Program-made: the position numbers and the translations under genes
DNA from: Lentisphaerota bacterium
GTDB taxonomy: Bacteria; Verrucomicrobiota; Lentisphaeria; Victivallales; Victivallaceae
NCBI GenBank assembly: GCA_024225035.1
Contig: JAAEMX010000441.1
Coordinates: 124,001-188,000 of the forward strand
DNA length: 64,000 nucleotides
Direction of reading: 5' to 3'
Shown here: positions 56,805 through 64,000 of the stretch, piece by piece
How the letters are laid out: every line of letters begins with the position of its first letter
Numbering within the stretch: position 1 is the first letter of the stretch
The notes under the pieces: model-generated
What the model was told of the DNA's origin: nothing
The model's input: the letters and a program-made list of their open reading frames with translations, nothing else
The model's database searches: none

Positions 56805-59800
56805 ATGGTTCGAATAATTTCTGCACTGCTGGCACTAGGTATATGTTTTTCTATGTCTGCCTTCGGCAAATCATCTCTTATTGCCTGGTATAAACTTGAC
56901 GGTAATCTCAAGGATTCCTCAGGAAATAATCATAATCTGACGCCGTTTTCAGGCTCTATGACATTTATTGATTCACCTGAAACCGGAGGGAAGTGTCTTG
57001 TCCCAGGAGTAAATAAAGGTGCTTCGGGGCCTGTTTTACCTTTGAACAGAAATACTGGCTTTTGCATTAGCGGGTTCATGGCATTGCCTGAAGATAACAG
57101 CTATCAGGGTAATATTTTTGGCTGCGGCAATTCTGATTATGATAAACCGGGAGCAATTATTTCAACTCCATGGGGTGTTATAAATACAAAAGTTGGTAAT
57201 GGCAGACTTAAGCCTTTCAAGCGTTTCAATGATTCCGAGTGGCACCACTATACATTAGTTATTCCACCTGCCTCTAAAAGCCGCAAGTATATTCTCTATT
57301 ATAGACGGGAAAAAAGTGCTTAGTGCGCAATATCAGAGTTTGGATAATTACGGTAAGGTGGTTATTGGGCTAATTTCAGGTAAATCAGGAAATGGTGTCA
57401 GAATTGATGATGTCAGGTTTTACTCCGGAGCTCTGACTGGTGTCGAAATTAAGAAACTGGCAGGAAAGACAGCAATAAAAAAACAAAAAGTGATAAAAAC
57501 GTCGACTTTCGCTGGCAAGTCTTCAGATAAAAATTCAAAACCGAGTTTATGGTCACGGGCTATGTCCAAGGCTAAAAACTTTTATGTTTCAAAGACAAAT
57601 GAACGACGCATTTCTCCTAAGAAATATGATTTTCCGTTTAAAGGAGAGCTGAAAGTACATTTTCTGGACAACCAGTGGATATGCATAGTCGGGAATTATA
57701 ACGATTTTATCCGAAAGCGTTTTAAAATAGAATGCGGCGATTTTCTGCTAAAGCTAGACACTGGAAAAATAGAAGTGCCGGGCTGGTCTTATGATTTCCA
57801 TTACAACTTCGCTACAGTTGAAGTTCTCAGCGATTATCGGCCCAAGTTAAAAAAGAAGTTTGAGAACCCTAAATCTTTCAAGCTGCGTGATAAAACAGGA
57901 AAACGTCTGAAGTTCAGCAGGAACAGCTATTGGATAAATGCAGTTGGTCAAATGAGAGTGCCGATAATAGCGACAGGAAAACCAAAGATGGTAAAAGCTG
58001 CAGCAGTCGCACACTTTGCTTATCTTAAACTCACCGAACCGTTGAAAAATGGTATGAGCTATTCAATTTCCACCTCTGACGGCGAGAAAGTGTCTTTTGT
58101 ATATGATGATACAAAAATTATATCCAGAGCGATAAAAGTTAATCAAATAGGATATTTGCCGGAAGCAAACCGCAAGTTCGGCTACCTTGGAATGTGGCTT
58201 GGGCCTGCTGGAACAATGGACTTTTCCAGACTGAATAAAAAATCATTTTATCTGATAGACGAAAAGACTGGCAAGAAGGCTTATACCGGAGAAATCTGGC
58301 CGCGGATGAACGAACAGTATTTTACGGCTGTAAAAGGTTTGAAAGTTCCGGGCAATGGCGAGGTCGTTTATGATTTGGAGTTCTCTCCTTTTGATAAGCC
58401 GGGAAGGTATCATATTTATATTCCCGGGGTAGGGCGGTCATGGAGTTTTGACATTAGTCAGGATGCTATAGGTAGAGCTTTTTTTACTCACATAAGAGGC
58501 TTGTTTCATCAGCGATCAGGTATTCGCAAAGGGTTGCCTCAGACTAACTGGAAGATGGGTGCCGACCACATGACAACATGGGTTGGCGGATTTTCGCCGG
58601 AAGCTTCAGACTACAACACTTTACTCAAGGATGGTTGCGGCTATTTGAATCAATATGGGCAGTCGGTCAAAATAGATCATTTTACAGTTGTTGAGGAAAC
58701 CGCAACTGACAAAGCATTACCGCACGTCAACGGCGGCTGGTGGGATGCAGGAGACTTTGATCGCAGAACATTCCATTTCAGAATCGTGCAGGACCTACTG
58801 TCTGTTTACTTTATGTTTCCTGAAAATTTCAGTGATGGACAACTGCATATTCCTGAATCCGGGAATGGCATTCCTGACATAATTGATGAAGCCGCATGGG
58901 GGTAGATGTCTGGCGTCGGGCTCAGAACAAAAAGGGCGGAGTCGGCTGCTGGATTGAGGCTGACAGTCATCCCAAAATATTTAACCCGGCTAAAGACACC
59001 CAACACTACTACCTTGCATTGCCAACCCGGCACAGCACAATGTTATATGCTGCCCATGCTGCATTGCTGGCTAGAGCTTTCTTGAAATGCGGAGCCTTGA
59101 AAAAAGCTGATCTGTTCAAAAAGTCAGCAATAAAAGCATTCAAATACGCTATTAATCCAAATAACCGTATTGTGCATCGTTTAAGACATAAACTTGAAGG
59201 CAAGAGTGAGTACGTCACTTATACTTTCCGGGAACCGCCGGGACTGGATATTCCAATACTCTTCAAGGCAGCTTATAACCTGGCTATATTGACAGGAGAT
59301 GATCACTATCGAAGCTACGCAAATAATAAGAATTTTGAGATAGCCCTGCAGCAGTCAGATTATCCTAACACACCGTTTTTCATGACGGAAGTTTATTTGG
59401 GAATGCGACATTTTCCTGATTTTGCGATAGCCACTAAAAAACAAATTATGGATAAATCTTTGGAATGGTTGAGATATCAGGAAATGCAGGCTTACCGAAC
59501 TCTTACTTTTCCAACTACACATGTATTTTTCAGGAATCTTGCCTGGGGTAATGCTATTCCGTTCAACAAAGGGCGTTATTTCATTATGGCCTACAGTATT
59601 AGTGGGGCATACAAATACAGGGATGCAGCACTTCTGCTGAATGACTGGCTGCATGGAGCTAATCCCATGGGACGTTCATTGCCCACTGGCACTGGGGTTA
59701 ATTATCCGGTAAGGATATTGTCATTACCTTCTTATGCGGATGGGATACTTGAGCCTATGCCCGGAATTACGCCATATACATATACTTTTCAGGTGGATTA

Positions 59801-60149
59801 TAACGTTAAAAACATGGTTTATGCGTTGCGTTACCCACCGCGGAAAGACCATAATTTTGCTGGTGCTGATATATGCCTGATGCCTGATTCCATAGCCAAA
59901 GGGAAAAATATGAATTATCGCCAGATAAGTAATGTTATGGATAAATTTTATCCGGTCTGGCGCCGCTTCGGAAACATTGAGCAGTACGCAGTCGAACAGA
60001 ATGAGTTTACTGTCTGGGAGACAATCGGACCTTGCGCCGCTTGTCTTGGCGCACTCATCCCTCCGGGGTGGAAGCCGCCTGCTGACTGGAAAGCACCGAC
60101 TCCTAAAGAGTCTTTTAAGGAAATGGAAGGCTATATGTTCCAGCCTTAA
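56805..60149 (+). pseudogene. LamG-GH9 glucanase gene with two frameshifts
   Basis: The ATG 56805 follows AAGGTGAG. A signal peptide is followed by a LamG domain (SSLIAWYKLDGNLKDSSGNN). Near 57300 one extra base breaks the frame; sense resumes as DGKKVLSAQYQSL. Next are an immunoglobulin-like N-terminal domain (KVNQIGYLPEANRKFGYLG) and a GH9 catalytic domain with HVNGGWWDAGDFDRRTF. At 58897-58901 a G5 run again ends the frame (DEAAWG), and the sense continues as VDVWRRAQNKKGGVGCWIEAD. The final acid residue region is NEFTVWETIGPCAACL. Repaired length is about 1115 residues. The family hydrolyses beta-1,4-glucans. The gene is either decayed or affected by indels. Confidence 0.8.
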
Positions 60150-60165
60150 CAGCTTTTGGGAACAA

Positions 60166-60882
60166 CTAGTTAAAGTATTTTAATGCAACAACGGTAAAAG
60201 ATTTTACATCAAAACTTTGCACCCTGAGCTTTAAGGTATTTGCCAGTCTGCTGCGCCTGCCTGTAACTTCTCTGAGAGTAAAGTCATACAAGCCGTAAGA
60301 AGGGTCCATGAAGCCGACTTTTGTCCCTGTGACTCCAAGCCCCATTGCATGGCCTCCATTTACTAAAAGGAAAGCTTGAATGTTTTCTTTCATCTTTTTC
60401 ATACGTTGCTGTTCTTTAAAATAGTCGCCAAATATATCTTCTTCGACTAGGCCGGTTATCATAGAGACTAAGGCCACAGGGGAAAACGAACCTTTGTATT
60501 CTGCCTCTGAAAAGCCATAAGCTTTGTATGCAGCTAGAAAGCCACAATTGTCGTCAGTGTAGTAGTCATCAGGATCTGTTGTTCTAACCGATGTAGCATA
60601 GGCTTCTTGATCAACTTTACGATGTGCATCGGCGCGAGTGTTAAAAGCAAAGTTCATACGACAATGGACAGAGGCAGCCTCGCTTCCTCTCGGTAAGGCT
60701 ATTGGTGTGAATACATCATCAGATTTGTAGTTGTAAAAGTGAGTGCTAATGTTTTTCAGCCAAGTCAGAGCAAGTCCGTGACATATGCCGTTGGCTGTGT
60801 AGTTAGCACCTAAGTTAAGAGTCCCTTTCTTATAATGCTGACCATATCCCATAGGGATATTCAACGCTGCTTCATAAAACAT
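60166..60882 (-). CDS. YopT-type cysteine protease (peptidase C58)
   Basis: The 238-residue protein starts at ATG 60882 (AAGGA upstream; the frame is open to a GTG at 60897). A full catalytic triad is visible: C34 in ANGICHGLALTWLK, H178 in LVNGGHAMGLGV, and D193 in VGFMDPSYGLYDF. This matches C58 proteases such as YopT and AvrPphB, which cleave prenylated or other host proteins after injection. No signal peptide is present, so export would need a contact-dependent or other leaderless route. It is 95 bases downstream of the toxin-type glycosyltransferase on the same strand. Confidence 0.75.
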   Translation of the reverse strand: MFYEAALNIPMGYGQHYKKGTLNLGANYTANGICHGLALTWLKNISTHFYNYKSDDVFTPIALPRGSEAASVHCRMNFAFNTRADAHRKVDQEAYATSVRTTDPDDYYTDDNCGFLAAYKAYGFSEAEYKGSFSPVALVSMITGLVEEDIFGDYFKEQQRMKKMKENIQAFLLVNGGHAMGLGVTGTKVGFMDPSYGLYDFTLREVTGRRSRLANTLKLRVQSFDVKSFTVVALKYFN

Positions 60883-60977
60883 ATTGTTCCTTCCCACAAT
60901 ACCTACCTGAACAAGATAGTATTGCCTTGTTTATATATTATTAATTTTTTTATGATACTTAAAAGTTTTGGTTTGAT

Positions 60978-62495
60978 TTATCTGGCTTTTGCTTCAAGAA
61001 AGCCAATGAAATCAGCTAATGTAAGGCTGGTTTTTTCTGGGTCAATCAGTTTTTTTATAGGCATGTAAGCGCAACTGGAATTTATTATTTTTACAAAAGT
61101 TTCAAGATATTCGTCTCTGATATCGCCTATCAGACAAACGACCTGTGTCAGCATTGGTTCTTTTATGAAACTGCCTCTTACCTGCTGCTTAATGGCATCG
61201 GCAACTTGGTTTAGATATTGATAAGTTCCGGAATGAAAACGTTTTTCAGCTGGAATCGAGTTGCCTATCCGATTTATTATACTGATAAAACCGGATTTTG
61301 ATACGTAATTTTTCTTCAAGCCCCACCGCCTTTGCACTATCACTGCTGCATCATCAAGTTCTGACAACCTTGAAAATCCAGGATCGGCCCATGAGTACAG
61401 TGGTGAAGGATTGTCTGACATGTCATGAAATTCAAACTGTTTTTGCAGATCTTCAGATTCGAATAACGGGGTTATTTTTTCGTTAAATACTTTTTCGTAT
61501 TCACATTGAGACACAGTAAGGCTTGAACGGAATTTTTCATCAAGTTTTCTGAATGTGGCTAAATTTACAGCCTGGTTGTGAAGCATACGTTTGCCTTCGT
61601 AAACCATTGGCGTATTTCCCTGGCTGATAAGGTAGAAATAATAACTGCCTCTGGGATTATCATCAGCTTTGCCGGTAAATTTAGCATCTGAGTGCGTTAC
61701 ACCTTTATAATAATCATTGATTGGGTATTTAAGTGTTCCTGAAATCCTTGAATGATACCCATGTAAAAGCCCGGGAAATTGATCTGACTTAAAGAAGCTG
61801 CGACTGAGGGCTTTGGTCTTGAGGTGACTTAAGAACTCCAGGTTGCTGTCTGATGCGTATTTGATATAGTCTCTGTTTTTTATATATTCAGTTTCAATCG
61901 CGTTGAGTACCTCGTTAAGACATTTTTTGCTTCCGGGAAGCGAAAATAAAGCCCCGTTCTCTATAATTTGTCTTTTCATTGGAGTTACGGAAAGCATAAA
62001 GAAACCTTTTGACACACAACGGCTCAAAGCACTGTTAAAGTAATCAATGCTTACAGGAAAAGGAGTAGAGGACGATGGGGTCAGTAAGCCAATATCAGTA
62101 TATATTCCGCTGTATTCGTTCATAATCAAAATGCGGGCGATGTCGGAGGTAAAAGGAAACAGTTTGCCTCTGTTCAGCAAAGCTGTCATTTCTTGAATTG
62201 CTGGAGATAATTTTGTCAGTATCGTTTCAAAGTTTGCTATGTAAAAATTATTGTAATTAATCCTTCCCTTTTGGGTTACTTCTGGAATTTCGGGGAAGTT
62301 TTCTTTTGCGAGAAAGCAGCCAGGGGTTGACGATAAATATTCAGCAATTTTTTGACGGGTGTCTGCTGTAGTCCAAACTATAAGTTTAAAATGGCTTTTT
62401 GAACGACTAAGTCTGTTTGCCCAGACTTTTATAAATAGTCTTAAACTATATGGAAAAGCAGGGCCTGTCCAGAAAATATGAATGTATGAACCCAT
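60978..62495 (-). CDS. TcdA/TcdB-like (GT44-type) glycosyltransferase
   Basis: The 505-residue protein begins YIHIFWTGPAFPYSLRLFI, the UDP-sugar strand of LCT/GT44 enzymes, followed by HFKLIVWTTAD. The key segment is FTSDIARILIMNEYSGIYTD, then IGLLTP. The conserved SD..R and Y-x-D are present, but the second Asp of the metal motif D-x-D is Gly here (D-I-G). The second half is helical and unassigned. LCT enzymes modify small GTPases or glycans. It is the first gene of a pair with the C58 protease. Effector function is inferred, and activity is uncertain because of the motif change. Confidence 0.65.
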   Translation of the reverse strand: MGSYIHIFWTGPAFPYSLRLFIKVWANRLSRSKSHFKLIVWTTADTRQKIAEYLSSTPGCFLAKENFPEIPEVTQKGRINYNNFYIANFETILTKLSPAIQEMTALLNRGKLFPFTSDIARILIMNEYSGIYTDIGLLTPSSSTPFPVSIDYFNSALSRCVSKGFFMLSVTPMKRQIIENGALFSLPGSKKCLNEVLNAIETEYIKNRDYIKYASDSNLEFLSHLKTKALSRSFFKSDQFPGLLHGYHSRISGTLKYPINDYYKGVTHSDAKFTGKADDNPRGSYYFYLISQGNTPMVYEGKRMLHNQAVNLATFRKLDEKFRSSLTVSQCEYEKVFNEKITPLFESEDLQKQFEFHDMSDNPSPLYSWADPGFSRLSELDDAAVIVQRRWGLKKNYVSKSGFISIINRIGNSIPAEKRFHSGTYQYLNQVADAIKQQVRGSFIKEPMLTQVVCLIGDIRDEYLETFVKIINSSCAYMPIKKLIDPEKTSLTLADFIGFLEAKAR

Positions 62496-62585
62496 GTTAC
62501 AGCCTGTCCTATAATTAATGGTTAACTATGATATTCATCAAGCAATAATAGAAAAGGTACTTACGGGTATGAATTTTTTCTAATT

Positions 62586-62599
62586 ATTGCTATAGCAAT
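62586..62599. promoter_or_regulatory. 14-base perfect palindrome upstream of the GT44-like gene
   Basis: ATTGCTATAGCAAT lies about 90 bases before the start codon in an A+T-rich region. It could be an operator; no regulator is known. Confidence 0.25.
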
Positions 62600-62755
62600 T
62601 AACTTTGAATAATTGTTTTTATTTTTTTAACTTTATTATTAATTTGCTCATTAATATGTTTTGCTCTAATGTATGACAATAATTAATAGGGCAATGTTCC
62701 ATGATATTATCAAATTTGATAATTAAAATATGCACTTTTAGTAGTTGTATTTTTG

Positions 62756-62784
62756 TTGCGCTTTACCAATGTGTGATGTATAGT
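62756..62784 (+). promoter_or_regulatory. Candidate promoter for the Spy-like lipoprotein
   Basis: TTGCGC (62756-62761), 17 bases, TATAGT (62779-62784), about 85 bases before the ATG. Confidence 0.35.
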
Positions 62785-62870
62785 ATGGCTAGTGGAGAAT
62801 TCCAGAAGGTCTGACTCTTATTTAGGCCACGAAATTGTATTGTATAGTTAATATCCTACGGAGGTGTATA

Positions 62871-63314
62871 ATGACCCGTAAACGCATTGTAACTGTATTG
62901 CTTTCAGCTGGGCTTATTGCCACAACGCTGATGATTTCCGGTTGTCGCCATCGCCGGAAAGAACCGCCCCCGCCACCGCATCGTGCTCAAGCTGTAGATC
63001 CGCCAAATGTAGGTATGCATAGCTGTGTTGAACGCAGCTATAGCAAAACTATCAAACAGCTTGGTCTTACTGAAGCTCAGAAAATTGAAGTCCAGAAAGC
63101 TTATGGCAATTTCTTTACCGAAGCAGCTAAAATCAAATATTCTGATGAAAATCAAAGCAGGAAAATTGATAAAATAAAAGATGCTAAAGAAGCTTTGGAT
63201 AAAAGGATGAAGTCAATATTGACTGAAGATCAGTACATTAAGTACGAAAAGATTATCTCAGAGCGTCCGAAAGGGCAGAAAGAATTTTCCCAAAGGCATT
63301 TCCGAGGGTTTTAA
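62871..63314 (+). CDS. Spy/CpxP-like lipoprotein
   Basis: The 147-residue protein starts at ATG 62871 with GGAGGTG at a good distance; the frame itself is open to 62835. The lipoprotein signal ends in TTLMISGC, followed by a basic and proline-rich linker (RHRRKEPPPPPHR). The helical domain has KQLGLTEAQKIEVQKAYG and KSILTEDQYIKYEKI, the LTxxQ and LTxEQ pattern of the Spy/CpxP family of periplasmic chaperones. Function is inferred from pattern; stress regulation is not visible. Confidence 0.6.
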   Translation: MTRKRIVTVLLSAGLIATTLMISGCRHRRKEPPPPPHRAQAVDPPNVGMHSCVERSYSKTIKQLGLTEAQKIEVQKAYGNFFTEAAKIKYSDENQSRKIDKIKDAKEALDKRMKSILTEDQYIKYEKIISERPKGQKEFSQRHFRGF

Positions 63315-63372
63315 AATATTTTACCTGTAGTTATTGGGGAAATTCAAAAGGCAAAGACTAGTAAGAGAGGAG

Positions 63373-63401
63373 TTACAGAAGCTTATTTTGAGCTTCTGTA
63401 A
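63373..63401. repeat. Perfect 11-base inverted repeat
   Basis: TTACAGAAGCT / AGCTTCTGTAA arms with a seven-base loop, 59 bases after the lipoprotein stop. No T tract follows on either strand. Confidence 0.5.
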
Positions 63402-63451
63402 ATTAAAGTTAAAACTACGTTTCTCAGTTATACAGATTTTGGGGGAGTCAA

Positions 63452-63523
63452 ATGGATTATAGTTATCTTTCAACTGTTATCGATCTTATACTCTCCCTGC
63501 ATTATTTTGATAGACACAAGTAA
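63452..63523 (+). CDS. Possible 23-residue hydrophobic small protein
   Basis: The ATG follows GGGGGAG at three bases. The peptide MDYSYLSTVIDLILSLHYF ends in DRHK. The central hydrophobic stretch and basic end resemble small membrane-active peptides, but length and context give little support. Confidence 0.25.
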   Translation: MDYSYLSTVIDLILSLHYFDRHK

Positions 63524-63579
63524 GTTATATATGGTAATCCACTATTAAAGAAGAGTAAAAAGAGGAGAAATGGAGCACC

Positions 63580-63669
63580 GTGAATTTATTTCATTTTATT
63601 GCAGTTGTTAAAAAGCTTTCGCAAAAAAAAGATTTTTTTAGTAAGTTGCTGCATATCAAGAGAGTGTAG
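63580..63669 (+). CDS. Possible 29-residue basic small protein
   Basis: GTG start with GGAG five bases before (63572-63575). The peptide begins MNLFHFIAVVKKLSQKK and ends FSKLLHIKRV. An overlapping ATG frame at 63569 behind AGGAGAA gives only 13 residues. Support is weak. Confidence 0.2.
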   Translation: MNLFHFIAVVKKLSQKKDFFSKLLHIKRV

Positions 63670-64000
63670 TAAAAAGATGATTTGCTAATCTTTTTTATAC
63701 GATAATTTTTTCTATAATTTAGCGGTCTATAGCGAACAAAGATGAGTTAACTGGTGTCGTTTAGAGCGTTTAGTTTGTTGTTTTTTACAAATTGGACCAC
63801 GGGGCATTATGCAAAAGGTGTTAGAATTTTGTGAGAATGTTTAATTTTCATTTGATTATATATCCGTAAATTGAATTAAGCTCCAATATATTTAAATTAT
63901 CGTAGTTTTAAAAATACTAATCTAACATTCTGAGGAGCTGATATTTACCTGTACGGGGTAGTTGGCTTTTAATTTTGGGAGACATTTGTTTTGAAGCAGG
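63670..64000. other. A+T-rich end of the window, no gene seen
   Basis: No open frame with a ribosome-binding site is found to the right edge. The stretch may hold the promoter of a gene starting beyond 64000. Confidence 0.4.

Noticed and set aside
1-64000. tRNA, rRNA, CRISPR arrays, insertion sequences
   Set aside because: None could be supported by eye: no cloverleaf-like segment, no regularly spaced direct repeats, and no transposase or integrase gene.

Overview
The window is bacterial DNA of moderate to low GC with dense, well-spaced core genes separated by A+T-rich accessory stretches. No rRNA, tRNA or CRISPR array was recognised, so the lineage can only be inferred. The mix of a TolB/LolA-type envelope, GTP-dependent PEP carboxykinase, LamG-containing phosphatase and GH9 enzymes, FHA-GAF kinases and PP2C partner-switching proteins fits a Gram-negative member of the PVC superphylum, perhaps Lentisphaerota. 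That placement is an inference with modest confidence.

Region by region. 1-8.3 kb (+): edge of a small gene on the minus strand, a frameshifted pyridoxamine-phosphate-oxidase-like gene, then tolB, folC, an FHA-GAF histidine kinase, lon and a LolA-like lipoprotein-sorting gene. 8.3-16.5 kb (-): a DUF3592-like membrane protein, trxA and a complete trpEGDCFBA operon. Its leader holds two tandem transcription attenuators, each with a short leader peptide containing three consecutive Trp codons. 16.5-31.6 kb: an accessory zone with gene remnants, three paralogues of an unrecognised His-Gly...Cys (clan CD, C80-like) protein family, a papain-like cysteine protease and a lipoprotein. Housekeeping genes are interspersed: a cation/proton antiporter under what looks like a fluoride riboswitch, an SSS-family symporter and pckG. 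31.7-41 kb: a SHOCT/DUF4870 protein, a nucleoside deoxyribosyltransferase-like protein, a LamG-phosphatase, a GPP34-like protein, clpS-clpA and a STAS plus REC-PP2C-HATPase pair. 41-55.3 kb: a polysaccharide cluster, with glycosyltransferases, a WecG/TagA-type enzyme, an initiating sugar transferase, a nucleotidyltransferase fusion and kinases on the plus strand. At about 51.1 kb a truncated Wzz-like gene and a truncated Wzx flippase meet tail to tail, and the cluster continues on the minus strand. 55.3-64 kb: an ankyrin lipoprotein, a thioesterase remnant, a GH9 glucanase with two frameshifts, a YopT-type (C58) protease next to a TcdA/TcdB-type glycosyltransferase, and a Spy-like lipoprotein.

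Two themes stand out. The first is regulation by RNA: tandem trp attenuation and a fluoride-type riboswitch. The second is a scattered set of stand-alone proteins that resemble modules of large bacterial toxins or effectors: C80-like, C58, C70/papain-like and GT44-like. Frameshifts occur only in accessory genes (at least seven loci), while all recognised core genes are open. This points to real accessory-gene decay more than to general sequence error.
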